Source of the DNA: Fimbriimonadaceae bacterium
GTDB lineage: Bacteria; Armatimonadota; UBA10988
NCBI GenBank assembly: GCA_020850355.1
Contig: JADZEX010000050.1
Location: forward strand, 1 to 64,000
DNA: 64,000 bases
Direction: 5' to 3'
Below, in pieces: positions 17,763 to 25,789 of the stretch (positions within the stretch are counted from its first letter, which is position 1; each line of letters begins with the position of its first letter). The notes under the pieces are model-generated. The model searched no databases. It was not told where the DNA came from and was given only the letters and a program-made list of their open reading frames with translations. A program made the position numbers and the translations under genes.

Positions 17763-18848
17763 CTAGGCCAGGAAGTACCCCAGGATGGTCAGGAGGGCCA
17801 GGAAGATCACCACGCCGATCCCGAGCTGGGTGACCTTGCGGCCCTGGGCCCCGCTGGGTGTGCGCGGGTCGAAGAACGGCACCAGGCACCAGAGCAGGCC
17901 GCCGAGGCCGAACAGGCCGATCCCGACGATCTCCCCGAGGGTCCCCGGGACGACCATGCCGATCAGCTTGAGGGCGGTGAACTGGCTCATGAAGTACCAC
18001 TCGGGATGAATCCCCAGCGGGGCCGCTGCCAGTGGGTCGCCCTGCGGGCCGAGCTTCCAGGGGAACAGCGCCGCCAGCGAGGAGAGCACCGTGAAGACGA
18101 CCAGCCAGGCGGCCAGGTCGCGCATCATGAAGTGCGGGAAGAATGGAACGCTGCGCCGCGCTTCAACCGGCTTCGCCTCTTCGCTCTCGGGGAGCGCGTT
18201 GCCGTGCTTCTGGACCAGGAAGAGGTGCCCGGCCAGCAGCGGCAGGAAGATCAGCGGGAGCACCACCACGTGCAGCACGAAGAAGCGCTGCACCGTGGCA
18301 TCGCTGATGTCGGCGCCGCCGCGCACCACGACCGTGATGATCTGCGAGACGCCCGGCACGATTTCCGGCAGTGCCAGGCCGACGCGGGTGGCGCAGAGCG
18401 CCAGCTCGTCCATCGGCAGCAGGTAACCGGAGAAGCCGAACACCATCGCCAGTCCGAGCAGCGCCAGACCGCTCCACCAACCGAACTCGCGTGGTTGACG
18501 GTAGGCCTTCATGAAGAAGACGCTGAACATGTGGACGAACACCGCGCCCACCATCAGGTTGGCCGACCAGGCGTGGATCGAGCGCATCAGCCAGCCGAAC
18601 TGCACCTCGTTCATGATCTTGCGGACGGAGTCGTAGGACTCGGGCCCGGGGCGGTAGTAGACCAGCAGCAAGATGCCGCTGACCACCTGAACCAGGAACA
18701 GGAACAGCGCGACGCCGCCCCAGTAGTACCAGAAGGTGTGCCGATGGTTCGGCACCTGCTTGGCCTTGAGGTGATCCGCAGCCGCCGTCAGATCGAGCCG
18801 TGCGTCGCTCCAGGTCCAGGCGCGACGCAGCCAATTGGGCTTAGTCAC
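17763..18848 (-). CDS. Cytochrome b of a bc-type complex
   Basis: This is a 361-residue membrane protein with about eight TM helices, combining the cytochrome b6 and subunit IV parts. Heme ligands are visible as HAWSANLMVGAVFVH (first pair) and HVVVLPLIFLPLLAGH (second pair). The quinol-site motif is PEWY, inside GIHPEWYFMSQF. Start is GTG 18848, and the first eight bases overlap the end of the Rieske gene (GTGACTAA), implying coupled translation. It should oxidise menaquinol or ubiquinol and pass electrons to the Rieske protein. It lies 16 bases before the CydA/cytochrome c fusion, which may be its electron acceptor. Confidence 0.92.
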   Translation of the reverse strand: MTKPNWLRRAWTWSDARLDLTAAADHLKAKQVPNHRHTFWYYWGGVALFLFLVQVVSGILLLVYYRPGPESYDSVRKIMNEVQFGWLMRSIHAWSANLMVGAVFVHMFSVFFMKAYRQPREFGWWSGLALLGLAMVFGFSGYLLPMDELALCATRVGLALPEIVPGVSQIITVVVRGGADISDATVQRFFVLHVVVLPLIFLPLLAGHLFLVQKHGNALPESEEAKPVEARRSVPFFPHFMMRDLAAWLVVFTVLSSLAALFPWKLGPQGDPLAAAPLGIHPEWYFMSQFTALKLIGMVVPGTLGEIVGIGLFGLGGLLWCLVPFFDPRTPSGAQGRKVTQLGIGVVIFLALLTILGYFLA

Positions 18849-19338
18849 GGGACACCACCACCTTCCCGTCGGCGTACACCGCCTGGTAGGCCTTCAGCGG
18901 CTTCGGCGGCGGACCAGAGACGTTGTTGCCGGTTTTCGGATCGTAGACCCCGCCGTGGCAGGCGCAGTAGATGCGCTGCTTCTCGGGCTCGTAGGAGACC
19001 GTGCAGGCGAGGTGGGTGCAGGTCGCGCTGAGCGCCGTCCAGGTCTCGTCAGCGTGCCGGATCAGCAGCGCCGGGCGGCCAGCGAACTTGAACATCAGCG
19101 CGCTGTTGGGCGCCAGGTCGGCGACCTCCAGGGTCACCTCTTTGACCGCTGCATCCTTCAGCGCCTCGTCGGCGGCGGTGCCCAGGTACCGGTAGACCGG
19201 GTACCCCAGCGCCCCGACGTAGACCGCGCCCGCGGCCACCGTGACCGCCTGGATCGCGGTCCGCCGCGAGGGCTCGCCGGCCGGCTCGACAACCGGCTCG
19301 ACGGCCGGCTCCTGCGGGCCGTGGGTGGGTTCACTCAT
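18841..19338 (-). CDS. Rieske iron-sulfur protein of a bc-type complex
   Basis: This is a 165-residue protein with a short Pro/Glu-rich N-terminus, a twin-Arg plus hydrophobic anchor (SRRTAIQAVTVAAGAVYVGAL, about residues 24-45) and a Rieske fold. Cluster motifs are CTHLAC (C107, H109, C112) and CACHGG (C125, C127, H128). C107, H109, C125 and H128 should hold the 2Fe-2S cluster, with C112 and C127 forming the disulfide. A Gly-Pro-Pro-Pro loop follows, as in typical members. It overlaps the upstream membrane subunit by eight bases (ATGAGTGA) and the downstream cytochrome b by eight. Confidence 0.93.
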   Translation of the reverse strand: MSEPTHGPQEPAVEPVVEPAGEPSRRTAIQAVTVAAGAVYVGALGYPVYRYLGTAADEALKDAAVKEVTLEVADLAPNSALMFKFAGRPALLIRHADETWTALSATCTHLACTVSYEPEKQRIYCACHGGVYDPKTGNNVSGPPPKPLKAYQAVYADGKVVVSRD

Positions 19339-20476
19339 GGCTCGGCGCCTCCTCGATCGGGCGGGTCTTCAGGGCCAGCACAACCAGCCCCCCGACGATC
19401 ACCAGGGCCACCACGACCAGCACCAGGAAGATCCCCAGGATCCCCCAGTTCGGGGCCAGGTCGAAGGCCGTCCAAACGTCGAAGCCAGCACGCTTCAAGG
19501 TCAGGTCGCGGATCCCGTCGCGGACCGTGGCCATCACGATGCTGAGCAACGCGGCGACCGCTGGGGCGGCGATCTGGAGGTGCTTCAGCCGTACCCCGGC
19601 AGCGCCCTTCGGCGCGCTGGCGTAGCCCAGCAGACCGACCACGACCGCGGCGGCCCAGAGCACCAGCCAGAGCACCATGCCGAGCGCGCTGAGCGTGTGC
19701 CCCCGCAGATCGGCGGCGACGCCCTCCTGCAGGTTGCGCATCACCAGCAGCGCAAAGCCGCACTGTCCGACCGCGCCCAGCAGCACCAGCAGGCCGCCCT
19801 CGCGCAGCATCACCTGCCGCAAGGCGCCGCTGCGCAAGGTCGGCGCGCCCAACATGATCAGCCCCAGGCCGGCGGTCAGCAGGCCGCCGCAGAGCATGAA
19901 CGCCCAGCGGGGCCAGATGCTGCTGTCACCAAATGGCAGCGCGGTCCCGGTGGCGTTCTGGCGGTACATCTCGCCCCACACATCGGGCCGCAGCATGAGG
20001 GTCATGTTGGTGCTGTAGATCGCCGCGATCACCAGCCCCAGCAGCAGCGCGAGCCCCGCGAAGCCGGCCCACGGCCGAGCCTCGCCGGCCCGCGCCTGGC
20101 CCCAGTAGATCAGCGCGTACATCACCAGCAAGAGGCCGATCACCGAGATCCACCAGGCCCCGATCAGGATGCTGCTGACGTAGATCGCGCTGCCGTACAG
20201 TACCTGCGCGAAGAGCAACGGGGGTACGCCGAGGTTGATCAGGAACGTCATCACCGTCGGCATCATCCGCCCGAGCTGCCGCGAGCCGCTCAGCAGCGCC
20301 TGGTTGCCGCTGCGCCGTCCGCGCAACTCCCACAGCGCCGCGCAGCACAAGGCGCCGAGCATGAACTGCACCAGCGCGAAGTGCAGCCCCAGCAGGGCGA
20401 TGTGCAGCAGTTTGAAGAGCCAGACGGGGGCCGGCAAGCCGATGCCGTCCACCGCTGGGAAGGGGAAGCCTTGCAT
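19331..20476 (-). CDS. Second CydA-like membrane subunit, unassigned
   Basis: This is a 381-residue protein with about nine to ten TM helices. It opens with an amphipathic helix and LLHIALLGLHFALVQFMLG, comparable to the first helix of the CydA-like protein in the same operon. Further weak parallels are STNMTLMLRPDVWGEMY (cf. the NGW...NP...E region) and SIWPRWAFMLCGGLL. The conserved Glu pair and the GRQPW-like motif are not apparent, so it may be a degenerate paralogue acting as a scaffold rather than a catalytic subunit. AGGAAGTGAGG precedes the ATG. It overlaps the Rieske gene by eight bases, placing it in the same transcript. The CydA-like call is my reading by eye. Confidence 0.6.
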   Translation of the reverse strand: MQGFPFPAVDGIGLPAPVWLFKLLHIALLGLHFALVQFMLGALCCAALWELRGRRSGNQALLSGSRQLGRMMPTVMTFLINLGVPPLLFAQVLYGSAIYVSSILIGAWWISVIGLLLVMYALIYWGQARAGEARPWAGFAGLALLLGLVIAAIYSTNMTLMLRPDVWGEMYRQNATGTALPFGDSSIWPRWAFMLCGGLLTAGLGLIMLGAPTLRSGALRQVMLREGGLLVLLGAVGQCGFALLVMRNLQEGVAADLRGHTLSALGMVLWLVLWAAAVVVGLLGYASAPKGAAGVRLKHLQIAAPAVAALLSIVMATVRDGIRDLTLKRAGFDVWTAFDLAPNWGILGIFLVLVVVALVIVGGLVVLALKTRPIEEAPSHE

Positions 20477-20552
20477 GCGTGCCTCACTTCCTGTCCGCCA
20501 CCAGTCCGTCGCGCCGCGTCACCCCTCAACCACTCGGCGCCCACCAACCTGC

Positions 20553-21077
20553 CTACTGCGGCTCCGCCCACGGGCAACCGGTCGGCGGGGTGTACGACTC
20601 CGGGCGCTCGGCGAGCAACTCGGTCAGCCCCACCGACACCGCCAGCGCATCGTCGGCCGCCGCCAGAGCCTGCCCTTCGGCCGCCAACATCGCCAGGTCG
20701 GTTTCCTCCAGCAAAGCCAGCAGCAGCCGCTGGGCGATCCGCCAGACCCGGTGGACCGGGCAGCGCACCGCGCGGTGGCAACCACCGCCCAACATGCAGG
20801 AGTTCACCCCAATCGGCCCGTCCACCGCTTCGATCACCTGCCGCAGGCTGATCTCCGCCGGTGGCCGCGCCACCGCGAAACCACCACCCGGCCCGCGCCG
20901 GGCGCGCACCAGTTCCGCCTTCGCCAAGGCCGGCAGCAGCTTCTGCAGATACGCCTCGGGAATGTCCTGCGTCCGCGCCAGCTCCGCCACCGCCAAGGGC
21001 TTGCGGTTGGACTCCATCGCCAGCCGCACCATCAACCGCACCGCATACTCGCTGGTGCGTGATAACTGCAAGTTCAT
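20553..21077 (-). CDS. Rrf2-family transcriptional regulator, probable Fe-S sensor
   Basis: This is a 174-residue protein. Residues 1-60 form the winged helix typical of Rrf2 proteins (LSRTSEYAVRLMVRLA, then the IPEAYLQKLLPALAKAELV recognition region and GPGGGFAVARP wing). Three cysteines follow in the pattern SCMLGGGCHRAVRCP, spaced as in IscR/NsrR-type regulators that ligate an iron-sulfur cluster. GGAGG lies nine bases before the ATG. It sits 76 bases upstream of the respiratory operon on the same strand, so I infer that it tunes that operon in response to oxygen, NO or Fe-S status. The C-terminal ~45 residues are unassigned. Confidence 0.88.
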   Translation of the reverse strand: MNLQLSRTSEYAVRLMVRLAMESNRKPLAVAELARTQDIPEAYLQKLLPALAKAELVRARRGPGGGFAVARPPAEISLRQVIEAVDGPIGVNSCMLGGGCHRAVRCPVHRVWRIAQRLLLALLEETDLAMLAAEGQALAAADDALAVSVGLTELLAERPESYTPPTGCPWAEPQ

Positions 21078-21224
21078 TCACTGGCCTCCGGGTCCGGCAA
21101 TCCCTCCGGTTGACTGCAACGAACTCGCCGCCGTCAGGGCACGCCAAATCTGGGGCGCAGCCGGCTCTTCAAGCCGCTCTGACGGCGCTGACAAAACGGC
21201 GGCAGCGAGTCGCGGAGGCGCCCA

Positions 21225-21250
21225 ATTCCACGACACCGATGTCGTGGAAT
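21225..21250. repeat. Perfect inverted repeat (11-base arms, 4-base loop)
   Basis: ATTCCACGACA at 21225-21235 pairs with TGTCGTGGAAT at 21240-21250 around CCGA. It lies in the 257-base gap between the M42 peptidase stop (21335, minus) and the regulator start (21077, minus). There is no U-tract on either strand. It could be an operator for the Rrf2-type regulator or another factor, or a transcript-end hairpin. Confidence 0.6.
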
Positions 21251-21334
21251 CAGTCACCGGAGGGTGGATCCGACGGTGGTTTGGTGAGTCTGACGCGACT
21301 CGGCGCGGCGTGATGCGGTGTTCGCCGCGGGCGG

Positions 21335-22372
21335 TCAGGCGTAGGCGCGCAGGTACTCGGCGATCAGGCGGCCGCAGTTCAGCAGGGCGCCGAAGTGGGC
21401 CACTTCGTAGCCGTGGGTGTTGGCGGTGGCGAACGCCACGCAGGCCGGGCGGGCGGTGTGGCCCAACTTGGCGGTGATCGAGGCATCGCTGCCGAATCCG
21501 GCCAGGCAGGCGTGTTGGACCCCGATCTCCAGGTTCAACGCGGCCGTCGTCAGTTGGCGGGCGACCCGTTCGTCGTAGAGGTTGCTGCCGTCCTGCAGCA
21601 GGACCACCGGGCGCTCGTCGAGCAAGGTGTGGTACTCGTCGGCGACCGGGGCGATCTCGATGGCCAGCAGCACATCGGCCGGCAGGCGGGCCGCCAGCCA
21701 ACTGGCGCCGACCACGCCGGTCTCCTCCTCGCTGGTCACGGCGAAGACCACCTCCCGGTCGGTCACCGCCGCGCCGAGCTGGTCGAGCGCGTCCAACAGC
21801 ACGACGATCGCCGCCTTGTCGTCCAGCGCGTAGGCCGCCACATAGTCACCAAAGACGCGGGGCGTCTTGCGGTCGCGGGCGACCACTGCCTTGCTGCCGG
21901 GATGCACCCCGCGATCGTCCAGCGCGGCGGGGCTCAGAAACGTGTCAACCCAGACCATGTCCCAGGTCAACGCCTGCGAGCGGGCGGCGTACTGCGGCGA
22001 CTCCGCCGAGGTGTGGCGCGCGCCGAAGCTGAGGATCCCTGGGACCACGGCGTCGTCGCCCAGCACGTCGACCGGTCCCTCGCCCCAGACCCACGGCAGG
22101 CAGCCGCCGACCGGCCGCACCTGCAGGCGGCCCTCGTGATCGATCCGCTTCACGATCACGCCGATCTCGTCCTTGTGGGCGGTCACGATCACGCGGCCCT
22201 CGCGGCGGCCCGGGCGCACCACGTAGATGTTGCCGGCGCTGTCGACGCAGGGGCTCAACCCACGGCGTGCGAACTCGGCGATCACCAGCGGATCGATCTC
22301 ATCCTCGTGTCCGCTCGGCGAATGCGCGCGGCAGAGGGTGGTCAGCAGGTCGAGGGTGTCTTCTCGCGTCAT
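21335..22372 (-). CDS. M42-family metallo-aminopeptidase
   Basis: This is a 345-residue cytoplasmic peptidase. Metal ligands of the M42/M20 dinuclear site are visible in order: TAHKDE (H66, D68), ALDDKAA, TSEEETG (catalytic Glu plus ligand), AIEIAP, and ANTHG near the C-terminus. The segment after TAHKDE (GRLQVRPVGG) begins the dimerisation domain usual in M42 proteins. ATG 22372 was chosen because GGAAGG lies five to six bases upstream; the longer frame adds an unlikely 21 residues. Family members release N-terminal residues from peptides and form large complexes. It is encoded divergently from the glycoside hydrolase-like gene. Confidence 0.9.
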   Translation of the reverse strand: MTREDTLDLLTTLCRAHSPSGHEDEIDPLVIAEFARRGLSPCVDSAGNIYVVRPGRREGRVIVTAHKDEIGVIVKRIDHEGRLQVRPVGGCLPWVWGEGPVDVLGDDAVVPGILSFGARHTSAESPQYAARSQALTWDMVWVDTFLSPAALDDRGVHPGSKAVVARDRKTPRVFGDYVAAYALDDKAAIVVLLDALDQLGAAVTDREVVFAVTSEEETGVVGASWLAARLPADVLLAIEIAPVADEYHTLLDERPVVLLQDGSNLYDERVARQLTTAALNLEIGVQHACLAGFGSDASITAKLGHTARPACVAFATANTHGYEVAHFGALLNCGRLIAEYLRAYA

Positions 22373-22461
22373 CGCAGCCTTCCGACGGTTAGAGTGTTGC
22401 GCCGCCCGCGGGTGGCAGGAACCGGCGTGCAGCAACCGAACAGCGGTCGCTGGAGCCGCCG

Positions 22462-25050
22462 ATGCGCCGCCTCGTCTTGCTCTGCCTGCTGGCCCTCCCC
22501 GCCGGCGCCGCCGATCCGGCCTGGCTGCACTCCGAGCTGGGCGAGCCGCCGGCCGACTGGGTGCCCGCCCCCTACCGGCCTGTGCAGCGTCAAGGTGCTC
22601 GGCTGCAAGTGATCGGGCGCACCGTCGAACTCGCTCCGAGCGGCTTGCCGAGCAGCCTCACAGCGGCCGGGGCGCCGTTGCTGGCGGCGCCCGTGGCGCT
22701 TCGCGCGACCACCCCGGCGGGACCGCTGACCTGGCGCTGGGGGCCGCTCGGCTGGGGCCCGCCGGCGCCGCGGGAGCAGGTCTGGCTGAGTACGGCGCAA
22801 GCCGGCGACTGGCACCTGCAGATCGCCGCCGGCCTGGCCTACGACGGGCTGCTGACGCTGGTGCTGCGGCTGGACCCGCCGGACGGCGGCGGCACCCTCA
22901 GCAGCCTGGCGCTGGACGTGCCGCTGCGGCCGGAGCGGGCGCGCTACTTCAGCTTCTGGCCGGGGCAGTGGGGCTCCGCCGCCAACTCCGGCCCGTTGCC
23001 GGCCGCGGGGCTGGCGCTGCCCTTCAAGCCGCTGCTGTGGTGTGGCGACGAGGACCGGGGGCTGAGTGTCTGTGCCGAAGACGACGAGGGCTGGCAGCCG
23101 ACCGCCGGCCAGGCGCTGACCGTCGGCCCCAGCGGACAGCGGCGGCTGACCGTCAACCTGGTGGCCAGTCCGGTGCGCCTGGAGCGGCCCTGGCAGACCC
23201 GGCTGCTGTTGCAGCCGACGCCGCTCAAGCCGTTCCCGGCCGACCCGCACGCCCTGCGGATCAACCACGGCGGCTCCTACGGCCTGGAGACCGCCCCGTG
23301 GAGCGGCCATAGTTTCCAGATCCGCTACGACGCCGGCCGGCTCCTGGACGACCGGCAGGGCAGCCTGGAGCTGACGGTCACGCCGGGGTTCGACCCGCAG
23401 CGACCGTTGCAGCCCGGCGAAGTCGCCAGCCGCGGCAGCTTCAACCGTGAACTGCTCAAGCTGCAGCTCCCGAACGGTGACGAGGCCGGGCTCTACTGGA
23501 ACATCGACGACCGGGGGATGCGCTACTACGTTCGCCGCGGCCGCGAGCATCCGCTGGTGGCCGGGGCTCCCAATGGCTGGCGGCAGGGCCAGACCCACAC
23601 CGTCGCGCTGACCTGGGGCGACGCGCTGCGCATTTGGGTCGACGGCCAGGTGACCGTCGAGCAGCCCTTCGCCGGCTTGCTGGGCCAGCCGACTGACCTC
23701 ACCGGGGCGACACTGCTGCTGGGCGGTGACACCGCCAGTTTCGCGGTCCACGCGCTGCGGCTGGAACGGACGGCGCGGACGGTCTTCCACCCCGAGGCCG
23801 AGCCGACGCGGACGGCCGAGACCACGCTGCTGGAGGTCGGCCGGCGGCTGGGCAGTGGCGGCACCCGGCAGGGCGGCACCTGGATCCGCGGCCGCTTCGG
23901 TGAGGCGCTGGCCGGCTACGATCCGGCCCAGCCGGCGCTGACCCGGCTCGACGCACTGCGCGCGGCCGGCGTACGGACGCTGATTTGCCACGAATCCTGG
24001 ACTGACATCCAGGACTACGGCGTGACGCCGTATGCCGCGGAGCTGCGGTCGTTGGCGGCAGCCTGTCACGACCGCGGACTCAAGCTGCTGGTCTACTTCG
24101 GCTACGAGCTGAGCGACCGCGCTCCGGAATGGGCGGAGTGGCACGAGCAGGCGCTGGTCGCGCCGCGGCAGGGCGGCTACCAGCGCCAACCGCAGCAGAC
24201 CGCCTACACGGTCTGCTACAACTCGGTCTGGCAGAACTTCCTGCTGGAGCAAATCGCCCACGCCGTGCGCGAGTACGGGGTCGACGGGGTCTACCTCGAC
24301 GGCACCATCGAGCCCTGGGGCTGCAGCAATGCCCAACACGGCTGCGGCTATGTCGGGCCAGACGGCCAACGGCGACCGACCTGGCCAATCCGCGCGGTGC
24401 GGCGGCTGATGGAGCGGATGCACTGCTTCCTGACGCTGACCCGCGGCAGCGCGCTGATCGATGCGCACCAGTCGCTCTGCCTGATGACGCCGACCCTGAG
24501 CTGGTGCAGCGGCTACTGGGACGGCGAGCAGCTCACCAGCAACATCGCCGCCGGCCAGCAGCCGCTGGAGTACCTGCCGCTGGCCACCTTCCGCGCCGAG
24601 TTCATGGGCCGCCAGTTCGGCGTCCCGGCGATGTTCCTGAACTACGCCGGGCGGCCGTTCCAGCCGTCGCAGGCAATGGCCTTCAGCCTGCTGCACGACG
24701 TGCTGCCACGGGGCAGCGGGCTGGACGCGGTGCAGGCCTTCGTGACGCCGGTCTGGCGGGCCTTCGACCGCTTCGGCCGCGCCGGCGCGCGGTTCTACGG
24801 TTATTGGGACCCGGCCCTGCCGGTCAGCGGCGGCACCGCCACCGTCAAGGTCAGCGCCTGGGTCCGCAGCGGCGGCGAACTGCTGGTGGTCAGCAACCTC
24901 GGCCAGACCGCCGCGGCGGTCGACCTGGGGTTCCGCCGCCGGCCGCTGCGGGCGGTCGATGCACTCACCGGACAGGTCTACCCGCTGACCGCCGGCCGCC
25001 TGCGCCTGACCCTGCCGACTTTGGGTTACCGCCTGATCACGCTACACTGA
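22462..25050 (+). CDS. Secreted glycoside hydrolase-like protein with internal LamG-type domain
   Basis: This is an 862-residue protein with a clear signal peptide (MRRLVLLCLLALPAGAA) and GGAG ahead of the ATG. Residues 20-250 are a beta-sandwich. About 265-440 is a concanavalin-like/LamG module (FQIRYDAGRLLDDRQGSLEL... IWVDGQVTVEQPFAG). A TIM-barrel-like part follows, with ICHESWTDIQDYG, LLVYFGYELSD and EYGVDGVYLDGTIEPWG, typical of alpha-galactosidase or DUF6067-type hydrolases where Asp/Glu on strand ends are catalytic. A small C-terminal beta domain closes it (about 770-862). I take it to be an extracellular glycosidase; the family number and substrate are uncertain. Confidence 0.75.
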   Translation: MRRLVLLCLLALPAGAADPAWLHSELGEPPADWVPAPYRPVQRQGARLQVIGRTVELAPSGLPSSLTAAGAPLLAAPVALRATTPAGPLTWRWGPLGWGPPAPREQVWLSTAQAGDWHLQIAAGLAYDGLLTLVLRLDPPDGGGTLSSLALDVPLRPERARYFSFWPGQWGSAANSGPLPAAGLALPFKPLLWCGDEDRGLSVCAEDDEGWQPTAGQALTVGPSGQRRLTVNLVASPVRLERPWQTRLLLQPTPLKPFPADPHALRINHGGSYGLETAPWSGHSFQIRYDAGRLLDDRQGSLELTVTPGFDPQRPLQPGEVASRGSFNRELLKLQLPNGDEAGLYWNIDDRGMRYYVRRGREHPLVAGAPNGWRQGQTHTVALTWGDALRIWVDGQVTVEQPFAGLLGQPTDLTGATLLLGGDTASFAVHALRLERTARTVFHPEAEPTRTAETTLLEVGRRLGSGGTRQGGTWIRGRFGEALAGYDPAQPALTRLDALRAAGVRTLICHESWTDIQDYGVTPYAAELRSLAAACHDRGLKLLVYFGYELSDRAPEWAEWHEQALVAPRQGGYQRQPQQTAYTVCYNSVWQNFLLEQIAHAVREYGVDGVYLDGTIEPWGCSNAQHGCGYVGPDGQRRPTWPIRAVRRLMERMHCFLTLTRGSALIDAHQSLCLMTPTLSWCSGYWDGEQLTSNIAAGQQPLEYLPLATFRAEFMGRQFGVPAMFLNYAGRPFQPSQAMAFSLLHDVLPRGSGLDAVQAFVTPVWRAFDRFGRAGARFYGYWDPALPVSGGTATVKVSAWVRSGGELLVVSNLGQTAAAVDLGFRRRPLRAVDALTGQVYPLTAGRLRLTLPTLGYRLITLH

Positions 25051-25069
25051 GGGAGGAGCGATCGCGCCG

Positions 25070-25789
25070 ATGCCGTGTTCGGAGACAGCGGCGGTGGGTC
25101 TGGTGGTGGCGCTGTGGGACGAACTGCGGCCGATCGCCCGCCACCTGCGGCTGCGTGGCCGGGTCGGTCGGGTGCTGCGGGGCAACGTCGGCGGCGTGCC
25201 GCTGGTCGTCCGCCTGAGCGGCGTCGGTCGCGACCGGGCGGCCGCGGCGGCGCGGCTGCTGCTCACACAGCACGGCTGCGGCAGCCTGCTGACCGCCGGC
25301 TACGGCGGCGCGCTGGACCCGACGCTGGCCGTCGCTGACGTGCTGGTGGCCAGCGCGGTGCAGCGCGACGAGGCGCCGCCGGTGGTCAGCTCGGCGGACT
25401 GGGCCAGCGCCGTGGGCGGGCCGACGGGCCTCGTCTGGACCACCTCCCGGCTGCTCGCCGACCCGGCGGCGAAGGCCGCGGCGCACGCTGCCAGCGGCGC
25501 GGCGGTGGTCGACCTGGAGACGGCGGCGGTGGCGGCCGTGGCCAGCGAGCAGGGGGTGCCATGGCTCGGCCTGCGGGCGGTCAGCGACACCGCCAACGAG
25601 GCGTTGCCGGTGTTTGTCACCCGGCACTTTGACGAGCAGCGCGGCGAGCTGCGCCTCTACGCGATGTTTGCCTGGCTGCTGCTGCATCCCCGGCAGTGGC
25701 CGGTGGTGGCCGACTACGCCCGACGACAACAACGGATGGGCCGCGCCCTGGCCTTGGCGGTGGCGACGGCGGTGGAGCGACGACGATGA
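25070..25789 (+). CDS. Phosphorylase-superfamily nucleosidase (MTAN/HpnG-like)
   Basis: This is a 239-residue protein related to 5'-methylthioadenosine/S-adenosylhomocysteine nucleosidases. The N-terminal strand (GLVVALWDELRPI), the Gly-rich turn LSGVGRDRAA, LLTAGYGGAL and the substrate-site segment VVDLETAAVAAVASEQGVP followed by LRAVSDTANE match the family; the D/E-M/T-E-(S/T)-A-A motif is present as DLETAA. The hopanoid enzyme HpnG is closely similar in this region and cannot be excluded. The GGAGGAG site is about eleven bases from ATG 25070, which is long, so the true start may be slightly different. It overlaps the outer-membrane efflux gene by four bases (ATGA). Confidence 0.75.
   Translation: MPCSETAAVGLVVALWDELRPIARHLRLRGRVGRVLRGNVGGVPLVVRLSGVGRDRAAAAARLLLTQHGCGSLLTAGYGGALDPTLAVADVLVASAVQRDEAPPVVSSADWASAVGGPTGLVWTTSRLLADPAAKAAAHAASGAAVVDLETAAVAAVASEQGVPWLGLRAVSDTANEALPVFVTRHFDEQRGELRLYAMFAWLLLHPRQWPVVADYARRQQRMGRALALAVATAVERRR

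Noticed and set aside
22369-24696. Minus-strand open frame of 775 codons opposite the glycoside hydrolase-like gene
   Set aside because: Arg/Gln/Gly-rich shadow without motifs, lying over a gene with signal peptide and ribosome site.
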